From: Tuctoria greenei
Lineage: Eukaryota; Streptophyta; Magnoliopsida; Poales; Poaceae
Direction: 5' to 3'
Assembly: GCA_036927565.1 (NCBI GenBank)
Contig: JAYESD010000007.1
Span: 6,531,644-6,595,643 of the forward strand
DNA: 64,000 nucleotides
The notes beneath the pieces are model-generated. The model did no database searches. It was given only the letters and a program-made list of their open reading frames with translations, and was not told the DNA's origin. Both the position numbers and the translations under genes were made by a program. How positions within the stretch are numbered: position 1 is the first letter of the stretch; the number at the start of each line of letters is the position of its first letter. Positions 9,905 through 20,593 of the stretch are shown in pieces.

Positions 9905-10966
9905 CTACTTCAATTCTCCCATCATTGACATTTCAAACCTGTCTGTCATAATTCTACTAAATTCTTCATAGAAAGATTGGTTAGTTGACCCAAAAATTAT
10001 ATCATCAACATATATTTGACAAATAAAAAGATCATTATCTAGATTCTTCGTGAATAATGTATAATCTACTTTGCCAATTTGAAAACCATTATCAATTAAG
10101 AAATCTATAAGACACTCATACCAAGCTCTAGGAGCTTGTTTGAGGCCATAGAGAGCCTTACGCAGTTTATATACGTGGTCGGGGAACTCTTCGTCTTCAA
10201 ACCCGGGTGGTTGCTCCACGTACACCTCTTCCTTGATCGGCCCGTTGAGGAAGGCACTTTTCACGTCCATTTGATACAACTTGAAATCATGGTGAGTAGC
10301 ATATGCAAGTAATATTCTAATTGATTCAAGCCTAGCTACTGGAGCAAAAGTCTCATCGAAATCCAAACCTTCGACTTGTGAGTAACCTTTGGCCACAAGT
10401 CGTGCCTTGTTTCTTGTCACCACTCCGTGTTCGTCTTGCTTGTTGCGGAAGACCCACTTGGTGCCCACTTTATTTGCATTGGGTCTTGCCACAAGTTCCC
10501 AAACCTCGTTTCTCTTGAAGTTGTTCAACTCTTCTTGCATTGCCACCACCCAGTACGGATCCTTCAATGCATCCTCAGTCCTGCGTGGTTCCAAAAAGGA
10601 GACAAACGAGTAATGCTCACAAAAATTAGCTATACGAGATCTAGTGGTTACTCCCTTTTGGATGTCACCGATGATGTTGTCGATTGGGTGATCCCTTTGA
10701 ATGCATTGGTGTACTCTTGGGTGTGGCACTTGGAGAGTTGTGTGTTGGTGATCATTTTCTTCTCCCCCTGAGTGGTTGCCCTCGTTGATTTGTTGATCAT
10801 CTTGATATTCTTGTGATTGATCTTGTATCGAAGCTCCCCCTTGATTGTTGATCTCCTCTTGTGGTTCACTTTCCTCTTGTATTTGTGACGATGACTCTTG
10901 TGGTCGAACTTCGCCTAGAGCCATTCTCTTCAATGCTTGATAAGGAGCTTCTTCTTTACCTAATTC
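9905..10966 (-). pseudogene. Copia B: reverse transcriptase
   Basis: 342 codons from the first M. Residues 1-95 are an acidic, glutamine-rich linker after integrase. RT starts around residue 110 (SFLEPRRTEDAL, DPYWVVAMQEELNNFKRNEVW), followed by GTKWVFRNKQ, LVAKGYSQVEGLDFDETFAP, MDVKSAFLNG with the first catalytic aspartate (D223), and IYVDDIIFG with D310/D311. It is in the same frame as the protease-integrase piece upstream (stop near 10967) and the RNase H piece downstream (stop near 9905), so only two nonsense changes interrupt pol. In Ty1/copia the enzyme is cut from a polyprotein by the element protease and acts in virus-like particles. Confidence 0.93.
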
Positions 10967-12295
10967 TCATTGATCAACTTGCTCCTTTTGGGAGCCATTA
11001 GTTTCATCGAACACTACGTCACGTGCCACTTCAACAAGTCCGGAGGCCTTGTTGAAAACACGATAGGCGTAAGTGTTCGAATCATAACCAAGCAAGAAAC
11101 CTTCATCAGACTTTGAAGCGAACTTTGAAGTCCTGGGCTTCTTGTTCAAGATATAACATGGAGAGCCGAAAACTCGAAAATATGAAATGTTTGGTTTGTT
11201 ACCGGTGAGTAGCTCATAAGGAGTCTTCTTGAGTAGTCGATGAAGGTAGAGTCGATTTGCGGCGTGGCAAGCGGTGTTAATTGCTTCCGCCCAAAATCGA
11301 TCCGAAGTCTTGTATTCATCGAGCATTGTTCGTGCCATCTCTATGAGCGTTCGGTTCTTCCTTTCGGCAACTCCGTTTTGTTGTGGAGAGTATGGCGCTG
11401 AAAATTCGTGCTTGATTCCCTCCTCATCAAGGTACTCGTCCACTTGTATGTTCTTGAACTCCGTGCCGTTGTCGCTCTGAATACTCTTGATCGATAGTGA
11501 GAACTCGTTTTGCACTCGATTGAAGAATTTCTTGAGTGTCCCTTGAGTTTCTGACTTGTCATGCAAAATGAACACCCAAGTGAAGCGGGAAAAATCATCA
11601 ATAATGACTAAACCGTATTTATTACCGCCGATGCTTATGTAAGCAATTGGACCAAACAAGTCCATATGAAGTAGTTCGAGCGGTCTTGTCGTAGTCATGA
11701 TGTTCTTTGCGGGATGATGTGCTCCAACTTGCTTCCCGGCTTGGCACGCGCTACAAGGCCTGTCTTTCTCAAAAACAACATCTTTCAAACCTCGGATGTG
11801 ATCGCCCTTGAGGAGTTTTTGAAGATTCCTCATACCAACATGTGCTAGCCGTCTATGCCACAGCCAACCCATGCTGGTTTTTGCAATCAAGCATGTGTCG
11901 AGTTTGGCTTTATCCTTGTTGAAGTCAACAAGGTAAAGCTTTCCCTTCAACATACCCTTGAATGCAACGGAACCATCACTCCTCCTTGAGACGGTCACAC
12001 CCTCGTTAGTGAACAAGCAATTATAACCTTTGTCACATAATTGAGATATGGACAACAGGTTATAATCTAAAGATTCAACATGTAAAACATGAGAAAGAGT
12101 GTGTTCAGAGGATATTGCTATTTTACCGGTACCGAGCACCCTTCCTTGACTATTATCTCTGAAGTAGATGCCTTCGTTTGGATCCTCGTTTTCTTCATAT
12201 TCCATGAACATCCTCCTTTCTCTGGTCATGTGGTTGGTGCATCCACTGTCTAGCACCCATTTGGATCCACCGGAGGAATAGGCCTGCAGAAACAA
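10967..12295 (-). pseudogene. Copia B: aspartic protease and integrase
   Basis: 442 codons. The protease active site WVLDSGCTNHM has D16-S17-G18. A pre-integrase HHCC zinc domain follows (H147, H152, C181, C184). The integrase core has all three catalytic acids in the D,D-35-E spacing: D212 (HMDLFGP), D275 (SDNGTEF) and E311 (NGVAERKN). Then comes the copia integrase tail (TPYELLTGNKPNISYFRVFG, GFLLGYDSNTYAYRVF). The protease cuts the polyprotein; integrase inserts the DNA copy and leaves the 5-bp duplication. Joined in frame to the RT piece but for one stop near 10967; one frame change separates it from gag upstream. Confidence 0.93.
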
Positions 12296-12296
12296 A

Positions 12297-13657
12297 TTAT
12301 GCCTTGGTTTTAGGTACCCAAGCTTGCTTGGGTCCTTGGAGGTTAGTTACAATACATTTGGGCACCCACACATGGGATTTTGTGTTCCCATGGCGTGGCC
12401 CAGCATAATAAGCATAAACTTTACCAAGATTGTTTCTCATTAATACATAAGAGGCATAAAAGGTTTTGAACAGAAGTTGCTGTTGTTTATGGATCGGACT
12501 AGTCTGGGTGATCGGACTTGTCCGGATGACCGGACTTGTCCGGACCACAACCGGACTAGTTCGGTGTTCATGAGAGTTCAGGTTCTTAATTTTCGAGTTA
12601 CCAGGTTGTGAGGGTCCTCCCTTCACAAAGGTAATCCTTCCCTTGTTATTCTTATGACTTCCAGCAGTTTGCTTTCCATCATAAGAGTAACCAATGCCAT
12701 ACTTGACATTTGGAGGTCTTTGGACCAAGTATGCACTACGTGCATAGTTGATCCTCTCCTTGTCAAATATTTCACATTGGGTAGGATTTTTATTCTTTGT
12801 GGAGGTAGACTTTTCCTTCAAACTGGTGTTGATTTTACCACATTTGCACATATGAACAAGATTAGTTGAAGTGGGTTGAGAAGGTAGACTTGAAGAGGAG
12901 GAAGATTCACTTAGCTTGAGTGACTCAACTTGCACTTCAAGGATCTTGTTAACCTTGATCAGGTCATCAAGTTGATCCTTGATTGCAACGTTTGAGTTGG
13001 TTAACTCCAAGCAAGTTTTCTTGCTTGAAGCTAGCTCAAGCTCTAGTGAGCTGTTTTTCTCCTTTTCAAGAACTAGAAGATTGTCAAGTTCGAAATACTT
13101 CTCCTTTTGGGAGATAATCATGTCCTCTTGACGATGAATTAGCCGTTCCTTCTCAACAAGTTGGTCAAGTAAAAATTTCATTTTAGCAGCAGTTTTTCTA
13201 TCTAATCCAATTAACATATCTTCATCATCACTATCTAGTTCATCATTACTTGAGTAGGAATGCATGAAAGGAGTTTTGATGTTTACCTTGCGTTTACCTT
13301 CCTTTGCCATGAGGCAAGTGCCATTTCCCTTCTTTGTACCGAGCGTGGGGAAGAGTGTGGGTTTCTTGGACGTGCTTTCAATGGCTGTGCTAGCCATCTC
13401 TTCTTCATCGGATGATGTGGACTCATCGTTTGAGTCCCACTCCTTTCCAATGTGTGCTTGTTCAGCTTGTTTCTTCTTCTTGAAGAATTTCTTCGGTTGA
13501 GGCTTGGATTCTTTATTCTTCTTCTTGTTGTCCTCATACGGGCAATCGACTATAATGTGGTTATACTCACCACAATTATAGCACGCCCGCCTCATCTTCG
13601 GCTTTGTCCTCTCCTTGTACTTGCCTTAACTTGATTTTGTTCCTTGTCTTTTCTTCA
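12297..13657 (-). pseudogene. Copia B: gag C-terminal part with zinc knuckle, coiled coil and RTSP repeats
   Basis: 432 codons from the M before the knuckle CYNCGEYNHIIVDC (CX2CX4HX4C, residues 5-18), the RNA-binding nucleocapsid part. Lysine-rich and acidic stretches follow, then a heptad-like coiled coil (roughly residues 130-225: LLDQLVEKERLIHRQEDM and on). Around residues 345-370 four repeats of RTSP or TSP occur; their codons are the 12-bp palindrome found in the LTRs (12495-12563). The end contains a WVPK motif twice (HVWVPKCIVTN, AWVPKTKA), which I recall as common just before the protease in such elements. The frame differs from both neighbours, so indels have split gag-pol. Confidence 0.88.
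12495..12563 (-). repeat. In-frame CGGACTAGTCCG repeats within copia B gag
   Basis: Motif copies start at 12495, 12513, 12531 and 12552, i.e. 18, 18 and 21 bp apart. These are multiples of three, so each motif reads as the same tetrapeptide (RTSP, once QTSP) on the minus strand. The two central copies are of the CTTGTC type and the outer two of the CTAGTC type, each with one mismatch. Confidence 0.9.
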
Positions 13658-14762
13658 TTATTCTTTTGATTTTTTCATGAACAAAATCATATCCTCTTCG
13701 TCCAGCTCACTGCTTTCATCATCGTTGTCCTCCTCAAGCTTTGCTTCTCTTGCTTCTTTGGATAGAGGCTTGAGTGTGGACTTTAAGGCAACTCCCTTCT
13801 TCTTGGCCGATGTGAGGTCGGCTATTTCTTTGACGTGCTTGGCTTGTTTCTCCATCATTTCAAAGTTGATGATTTTTTGCCAAGCAATTCATCTGGAGTC
13901 ATCCTCTTGTACCCGGGACTTTCTCTGATCATAGAGCATAGTGTGACATTGCGAGGCATAAAGGCTCTAAGGATGAGCTTTACAACCTCGTGGTCATTCC
14001 ACTTCTTGCTCCCATATGATCGAACCTTGTTTACAAGTGTCTTCAATCGGTTGTACATGTCCTGGGGAGACTCGTCTTCCTCAATTGGGAACCTTCCTAG
14101 TTCGCCTTCGATCATTTCAATTTTTGCCTCCCGCACATGCCGGTCACCTTCATGGGCTGTTTGTAGTGTGTCCCATATTTCCTTGGCAATCTCCAGTCCG
14201 TCCACCTTTGTGAATTCATCTCGACTTAGAGAGGAGGTGATTACGGCTGCGGCTTGAGCGTTTCTGTGGATGGCTTGCTCTTGACTTGGGGTGAGCTCTT
14301 CGTCGTCATCTGGGATGTCTATTCCTGTGCACACAATATGCCATAAGCTTGGTTAAGGGAAATCAAGTGCATCTTCATATTTTGCCTCCACATGGAGTAA
14401 TCACTCCCATCGAAGTGTGGGGCTTTTCCAAGAGGAATAGATAGGTAATGACTGTTGTTTTAATTTAAACGATCATAGTTAAAAGGATATCGGGAGTAGT
14501 CGGTGTGACTACTCCCCTTCTTCTTTTCTTCAACTTTAGCTTTCCCTTTGGAAAGTGCTTTCTTTCTGAGGAGTGCTTTCAGCTCCAGCGTCTCCTCGTC
14601 ATCATCATCGAAGTCTTGAATTGCTTCGAGATACTTTTCCAGCTTTTGGTTCTTGTCGTTGTTCACTTCTTCCTGGTTGTTGATTTTCTGAACTTCCTTC
14701 ATGTCCGACATGATCTCTTTGAGTGGTTGCACTCTTTCTTGAAGAACCTGCTCTGATACCAA
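13658..14762 (-). pseudogene. Copia B: gag N-terminal part
   Basis: Three frames must be joined. From 14762, next to the primer site, a 100-codon acidic and lysine-rich piece contains a probable coiled coil and ends with a stop at 14460. A gag core follows: PHFDGSDYSMWRQNMKMHL (about 14430-14370), then LWHIVCTGIDIPDDDEELTP, IWDTLQTAHEGDRHVREAKI, SPQDMYNRLKTLVNKVRSYG and ILRAFMPRNVT, matching the copia capsid family that Pfam calls UBN2/Retrotran_gag. The last piece (13658-13858) ends just before the zinc knuckle. Capsid protein assembles the virus-like particle. At least three frameshifts or stops make it a pseudogene even though pol is fairly open. Confidence 0.88.
14750..14761 (-). other. 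Primer-binding site of copia B
   Basis: Minus-strand TGGTATCAGAGC, complementary to the 3' end of plant initiator tRNA-Met, two bases inside the 5' LTR. It starts minus-strand DNA synthesis. Confidence 0.93.
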
Positions 14763-15536
14763 TTGAATGTAGGCCTAGAGGGGGGGGGGGTGAATAGGCC
14801 TTCTTGAATTTTCTCGGTTCCTGTAACACTCAACAACAAAGTCAATACAAGAGATATCGGACTAGTCCGGTAAAGTGCGGACTAGTCCGGTTTTCACGGG
14901 CTAAGTTGATCAAGTTCAGTCAATTTGATTGATTCATTAATGTTTGCAGCGAAATATAAACTTGAATGACAGTTTAATAGTTGTATGCCAAATTCTATTA
15001 CAATTAAGGCTCTTGTTCAACAATTTAACTCAAATTGAACAAAGTGAATCAAACCCTAGATTAAGTTGATCAATTAAGATGAAGAACGCAAAATGACAAG
15101 ACACACGATTTATCCCGTGGTTCGGCTACCACGAAGGCAACCTACGTCCACGTTGAGGAGCCCACAAAAGGACCGGGTCTTCTCCAACCCTTCCCTCGTC
15201 GAATCGTCACGAAGGCCAATCCTCTTCCACTGATCACAAAAGGGTAAATAACCAAGTTGAAGGGGCGTTGTCACACGTTGAGAGCTCCCTTGATTACAAC
15301 TTACAAAGCCACCAATAACACACTCGAAAATTACAAATTGAAACGCAAGAGTGTGTTAGAGAATCAAACCAAGAGCTCAATGATGTGTGCCAAGTGTCTC
15401 TCCAATGATCTAGAAGTGATATTCAATAGATTTATCGATTTTGCACTTAATTTCATGGAGAGAGGTGGTTTTTGAGTCTCTTGGGAGGTGTGACGGCGCT
15501 AGGGTTCGAGTTATTGTAAAAGTGGGCCGTGCACCT

Positions 15537-15548
15537 CTATTTATATGG
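15537..15548 (-). promoter_or_regulatory. TATA box, copia B 5' LTR (element promoter)
   Basis: Minus-strand CCATATAAATAG, identical to the other LTR. The nearest palindrome begins about 36 bp upstream and the array extends to about 520 bp upstream. Confidence 0.82.
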
Positions 15549-15583
15549 GGTTTCTAAAAGTGACCGTTAGGGTTCAGAAAGAT

Positions 15584-16065
15584 CGGACTAGTCCGTGGTG
15601 GTCACCGGACTAGTCCGGTGTGCTGTGTGTAGCAAACCCTAAGTGTCCAGGAATATTGGACTAGTCCGGTTGAAAACGGACTTGTCCGATTTCACTACTG
15701 GAAATCTTCGGACTAGTCCGATTGCCATCGGACTTGTCCGGACATATGAAACCCTAAGTGTTTAGGATGACAAGTCCGCACTTGGAGGACTTGTCCGATT
15801 TAGATCAGTGTGCATATCGGACTAGTCCGTGTAGACACCGGACTTGTCTGAAGTGGATCAGAAAGAATATCGGACTAGTCCGGATCACAACGGACTTGTC
15901 CGATTTTGTGTGACTTGTGCATTGTGTTGAGGACTAGTCCGCATTGGGGAGGACTAGTCCGAAGTGGATCAGAAAGATATCGGACTAGTCCGGTGGATAC
16001 CGAACTTGTCCGATCTAGTGCAGAAAGTGATATCGGACTAGTCCGGCTGATATCGGACTAGTCCG
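15584..16065. promoter_or_regulatory. CGGACTAGTCCG palindrome array, copia B 5' LTR U3
   Basis: The same nine pairs as in the 3' LTR. Some motifs decayed in one LTR are intact in the other (for example CGTACTAGTCCG at 7337 is CGGACTAGTCCG at 15584, and CTAGCCCG in the left LTR is CTAGTCCG here), so the original array was probably close to perfect. Confidence 0.85.
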
Positions 16066-17624
16066 GTCCTGTATAACTTTGTGCATTGTGTGTGTGTGCT
16101 TGAAAGTGATTGAGCTCTTGGGTGTGTTTCCTTAACACACTCCATACATAATAATCTACTATTTTCTTCTCCTTGAGCTCAAATTCACTTTGCTTCTCAT
16201 TTCCCTTCTTTTTGGCATTTTGCTCATTTTTCATTATTTGCCTGCATTCATCTCAACAAAAGGATTAGGATCCCAATTGCTTGTCATAAATCATCCAAAA
16301 CCCACAAGGGAGTCCTAGATGCACTTTCAAAAACAACACTACACATTTAATTAAGCATTAATGATATTTTGGTTAATGTGAACTGGTTAAATCTGAGACG
16401 GTAATGGGTGATCTAAGCAAGCCTGATATGTGGATGGGTTGGATGTCATGGTGGTTGCTTGCTTTAGATCTAAGGACAGGTTCATGCGAGAATAAGCCAG
16501 GACTACAATGCCACCACGAGGCCAAGTATGGGTGTGGCATAGCTGATTAATTAGGGCATTGCTAGTGCTGTTTGGACCATTGTGGATGCTCGGGGAAGGG
16601 GTAGTCGGATTGGGTTTGTTGATGATTGGTGGGACTACCCTGGGATCTGAATGGCTCAAGAGGGAGCCCTTGGTTCAAGATGTGCTCAGTTGGAGACATC
16701 GCCACCGGTGAAACCTCAGTGGGGTCTAAATAAGCTAGTAATCCCTTTGTAAAGGCTATTTTGTGATCTCTTGGCCATACACCAAAGGAAGTGTAATTGG
16801 CATCAGGGAGGTTCTTTAGTCGCCGACGGGTGATGAAATCACAAACACGTGGGTAAAGTGGTACAAAATCTGCAGAGTCTAATAAAACTATCATGATAAC
16901 CGTGCTCTCGGTTATGAGCACCTAGACAACTTACATGATTAGAGGGTACTTGGTATTGGGATGGTATTTGGGATGGTTATGGTTGGTATTATGGTTATGG
17001 ATTAATTTCTGGTATTGAATATAGTTATTGGCAAATGGTGAAATATGGAATTATTGATGAGGATGGTGAGTTATGGACTGGTATTATGATATTACTTATG
17101 ATTATGATGGGTTTGATTCATATAAATATAATATATTGCTTTTCAAATGTTTTAATGTACTTTTCAGCACTTTGCCATTATTATTGTCGTCATTTGAATA
17201 AGCCACATGTCATACTTTCCACACTTGTTGAGTACGACATGTACTCACTCTTGCAATCCCCCCAACCGTTGCAGGTCAGGATTGGGAGTTTAATGGCGAT
17301 AATGCGGATTTCTAGGCCGTGTCTACCGTCAGCTTTGCCTGTGGTGTTGATTGGAGCTGCGCTATACCCTATTGCTTATGCTGCCTAGCTGTTTAGTTTA
17401 CTAAATTAGAGTATTTCCGCTGCATTAGTTGAACTTGCCATAAATATTCATTAGAGCTTGTATTCGAGGATAATATGGTTTGTGTAATAAAATTTGGTTA
17501 ATTAATTTTGTTCTGTGGTAATTTTCTGTATATCCTTTTGTGATTGCACTCGTGTATGTGTGATGAACATCCTGGGCACAGATATGCGTTAGCTTGGTTC
17601 ATTTTTTCGGAACCGGGCGTCACA

Positions 17625-18540
17625 ATAACACCCCTGTAGATTTGAAAACCACTTCTTTTTTAGAAACCGTTTGAATCAAACCATTGCCTAATGATTTTAC
17701 AATTTTAGGTGGATGTGCCTTAGCATGAGCATGGGAATAAAAATTATAAACCAATTTCATCATTGCAAGACTTAGATAAATTCAAGAGCATGTTTAGGTT
17801 CTTATTTATATTACAAAACTGATCTAGTGTCTTATGCATATCATCAAGTTTCATGGACAAGTCTAGACAATTTTTACATGAAGTTTTTCCTTTTAGTTTG
17901 CAATTAGAACAGGAATTAACTTTATGCACACTTAAAGCATTGTTCAAGGCAGAAATTTCTTTCAAAGCATCATGTATTTTCTTATCAAGCTTATCACAAG
18001 AAGAACAATGCAATCAATTGTAGAACAACTAGCATCTTTCGTGTTTTTATCATTAAGTGCAGCAAGTTTTTGTTCTTTTTAGTTTCAAGTTCAATTTTAT
18101 CAAGTGTGGAGGTGTGAGCACTTCTTAAAGAGGACAATTGTTCATAGTTTAATTCACATGAGGTACAAGAATTATCACTAGACATCAAAGATTTTAGACG
18201 ATTGATTTTATACTCTACTGTTTTAATTTTGATAGCATTATCCCTAAGTTTATTTTGTCTTTTTTCTTAAGTATAACAGTGGCACGAGAAATAGCATCAC
18301 ACATTTTTCACAAGTGGGACATACCTCTTTATCTTCGTTGTTGTGTTGTGACTCCTCCGTACGTGATCTTGAGTTGCCCGCCATGAAGCACATATTTGCC
18401 AAATTTTCTTCATCCTCATCACTTCTGGAGTCCACATCGCTCAAGTTGTTGTCTAGTAGAGCGGAGAGGATATGGTCCACCACTTGGCGTTTTATGAAAG
18501 TCTTTTTTTTTTCTTGTTGTTGCTGCTAGAAGAGGACTTG
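17625..18540 (-). pseudogene. Copia C copy 1: gag middle part with coiled coil
   Basis: After the target duplication ATAAC the minus-strand copia C gag resumes. Frames 18250-18483, 17994-18188 and 17744-18013 carry an acidic region (SDVDSRSDEDEENLANMCFM), then CxxC pairs (CPTCEKC, CTSCELNYEQL, CSSCDKL, CSNCKL, CKNC) inside heptad-like sequence such as LKEISALNNALSVHKV. This resembles the cysteine-containing coiled coil between the two zinc knuckles of SIRE-like gag. The frame changes at least twice. The solo LTR of A interrupts it on the left. Confidence 0.75.
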
Positions 18541-19431
18541 AATTTATTTTGCTTTTCATCATAGGTCGAAGGACCTGCAAGGTTAGGGCAATCTGTATGA
18601 AAATGTCTTGTCTTACCACATTCAAAGCATCATTGAGAACCACCACTCCCCTCCTTCTAGTTCTCACATTTTGCAATGCTTTTGCGAACTGGGTGGAGAG
18701 AAGTGCCATCTCCTCTTCTGAAAATTCTTCAATCTGTTCAAGGGTTAAAGAAGACAACAAAGCAAGTGTACCACATGATGAAGATGGACTAGAACTAGGC
18801 ATGTCACATTGTGAAACAAATGCAAGATACTTGTTGGGGTTCTTACGTGATATTATGTCAAGTTTATGAGGTTTTAACTTAGAATATAGAATATCTAAAG
18901 TAAGTGTACTCATGACAGTAGATTCATGAATAGATGTAACTTTCATCTCCCAAATCGACATGTCTAATGCACTTAACAATTGCCTAGCATTTTCAGCATC
19001 TGAAAAATTAACATTGATGGACGCAAGTTGCTGAGAATTTTATTAAAGCGAACAAAAAGGTCATCGATTGACTCACTGGGTTGCATCTCGAAGCGCATAT
19101 ATTCTTTCTTGAACATATATTACCTTACCTCCTTCATGTTGGAGCCTTCGTAGTAGTCACATAGTGCTTTCCACACGTCATACGCAGATCGGAGATGTGC
19201 AACACGATGGAAGTCGCTTTGAGTCAATCCTTGTATGATCAAGTTTCACACCTTATTGTTGTTGTCGACGTCTCTCATTTTTGCAGCTGTGACTTGATCA
19301 TTTGGTGGCATGTCGAAGGTCTTGTACACCTTTTCCCAAGCCTTGCGCCTGTATGTAATTCTCCATACGCGCCTTCCAAACCTAGAAATCAATGTCATTG
19401 AACACACAACGTTTTGCAGAGTATTTTTCCA
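18541..19431 (-). pseudogene. Copia C copy 1: gag N-terminal part and first zinc knuckle
   Basis: A start codon at 19431 opens MEKYSAKRCVFNDIDF, stops at codon 17 (TAG), then continues VWKARMENYIQAQGLG, typical of the copia capsid start. Frame 18419-18979 holds the capsid end (STVMSTLTLDILYSKLKPHK) before shifting frame; in the other frame the knuckle CFECGKTRHFHTDC (CX2CX4HX4C) reads at about 18650-18604. Many stops and shifts show long decay. Gag would form the particle and bind element RNA. Confidence 0.8.
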
Positions 19432-19479
19432 TGTTGATTAGTCAAAACACGTGTAAATCTAAGAGATTGGAGCACCGTG

Positions 19480-19491
19480 GCTCTGATACCA
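19480..19491 (-). other. Primer-binding site of copia C copy 1
   Basis: Minus-strand TGGTATCAGAGC (initiator tRNA-Met type), two bases from the LTR that starts at 19494. It confirms that the LTR on the right is the 5' LTR. Confidence 0.92.
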
Positions 19492-19493
19492 AT

Positions 19494-19835
19494 TGTAGGA
19501 TCGAAAAGCACGCGAAAAGCTACCAGAGGGGGTAAATGGTAGATTTAAAAACTTTTGAGGGGAAGCTATGAAAACCCATTGGCAGAAAACCAATCTGATA
19601 AGAAAACTGTGTGTGCGATTGATCTAGATGAGTTCAACCGTGACAAAACTAGTATATATTGTAGATAATCAAGTCACAAAGACACCACAACAAGAATAAC
19701 GACAAATCATTGAGTAAAACTCAAGTTATGACAAAAATGCTGAGCAAAAGTCAATCTATTCCAACAGAGAGCTAACAGATCTATTACGCCGCAAAGAAAC
19801 TCATGTAACTAAAAAACTACATATCCAATGACCGT
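19494..19835 (-). repeat. Copia C copy 1: 5' LTR, first part
   Basis: Starts TGTAGGATCG on the plus strand and follows the LTR at 58259 to the block ATGACCGT, where element D has inserted (target copy ACCGT at 19831-19835). It continues at 35283. Confidence 0.9.
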
Positions 19836-19989
19836 TATTGGTACCCTCAATACCGGGTACCCCTGCATACAAGAAGAAGCTCCGGACCCGGGCTCCCAGC
19901 TGAGGAGGGCTCCGGAGCTACCACACGTCCTTCGGTTCTGGGCCCTTGCTCCAACCGAGGAGGGCTCTGGAGCTGCCGTGCATCTTCCA
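19836..19989 (+). repeat. Element D 5' LTR, first part
   Basis: Starts TATTGGTACCC where the 3' LTR reads TGTCGGTACCC. It carries about two 55-bp repeat units. Several CpG positions have become TpG or CpA near the right edge (GTGCATCTTCCA against ACGCGTCCTCCG). Confidence 0.88.
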
Positions 19990-20118
19990 TGTAACACCCT
20001 CATTTTCATGCATCATTCCTTGCATACACTCATATACATGTTTAACATTAACCCACAACAAGAGGAACGAGTTTAAAATTGATTTGGAGCAAAACCACAC
20101 TTAAAATGCAGGAAAGTG

Positions 20119-20417
20119 CAGACTAGTCCGATTTTGGTGAGGACTAGTCCGATTTCTCTCTGACTAAAAATGGACTTGTCTGTTTTTGCTGCGGACTAGT
20201 CCGATTTTGCCTCTGGAAACTTTCGGACTTGTCCGATTTTGTGCGGACTAGTCCGATATTCCAAGAATCCTTGAAAATTTGCTAAGTCCCTGGACTTTTC
20301 CGGACTAGTCCGGTGTTCCAGCGGACTTGTCCGTTTTCCTCTCTGACTAAAGTCGGACTTGTCCGATTTTCTCTCTGGACAACTTTGGACTAGTCCGGTC
20401 CTTTTCGGACTTGTCCA
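20119..20417. promoter_or_regulatory. CGGACTAGTCCG palindrome array, chromovirus A 5' LTR U3
   Basis: About 12 copies of CGGACTAGTCCG or CGGACTTGTCCG, largely in pairs with starts 20-21 bp apart (for example 20119 and 20140). Typical spacers are ATTTTGCTG, GTGTTCCAG and GTCCTTTT, unlike those of copia B. The array lies about 170-470 bp upstream of the TATA box. Confidence 0.85.
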
Positions 20418-20585
20418 ATATTTCGCGACTCCGAGTTGATCTTTTGTTTTACGACTTGTTTCTTGGGGTTCACGTTAAGTGGGCCTAGGGACGTCGTGCC
20501 TAACTCTTTTAGAGCCCATGTGGGACCCTAAACCAGCCCCTACTCCTCTCAAACTCGAAATCCATCTAACCCTAGCCTCCACCTC

Positions 20586-20593
20586 TATATAAA
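20586..20593 (+). promoter_or_regulatory. TATA box, chromovirus A 5' LTR (element promoter)
   Basis: TATATAAA after CCACCTC, at LTR position about 597. It is conserved in all four A LTRs in the window. Confidence 0.85.

Larger units (their letters stand above)
6515..16329 (-). mobile_element. Copia B: nearly complete SIRE/Maximus-like Ty1/copia element
   Basis: It has two LTRs (6515-8082 and 14764-16329), a primer site, gag, protease, integrase, RT, RNase H, a 3' untranslated region of about 1 kb and a polypurine tract, in copia order (integrase before RT), all on the minus strand. AAAAC flanks both ends (6510-6514 and 16330-16334). By eye about 28 differences separate the LTRs (about 1.8 %), so the insertion is recent, well under one to two million years at commonly used grass rates. 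The pol frame from protease to RNase H carries only two in-frame stops; gag has several shifts. It is the youngest dated layer in the window. Confidence 0.97.
14764..16329 (-). repeat. Copia B 5' LTR
   Basis: 1566 bp, colinear with the left LTR. It carries a run of 10 G at 14780-14789, a palindrome pair at 14858-14889 and a TATA box at 15537-15548. The array at 15584-16065 lies in U3. As the 5' LTR it is the element's promoter. Confidence 0.97.
5025..17624 (+). mobile_element. Solo LTR of chromovirus A, split by copia B
   Basis: It begins TGTAACACCC at 5025 and ends GGGCGTCACA at 17624. It is flanked on both sides by ATAAC (5020-5024 and 17625-17629), a clean 5-bp target duplication. Removing copia B leaves about 2.78 kb, the same as the LTRs of the full-length A copy (2758 and 2797 bp), and no A internal sequence is present. 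It is thus a solo LTR left by recombination between the two LTRs of one insertion. Parts: 5025-6514 and 16335-17624. It lies in the gag of copia C copy 1. Confidence 0.95.

Noticed and set aside
10427..10771. Plus-strand frames opposite copia B pol and gag
   Set aside because: They are shadows of the minus-strand RT/gag frames, whose residues match known motifs.
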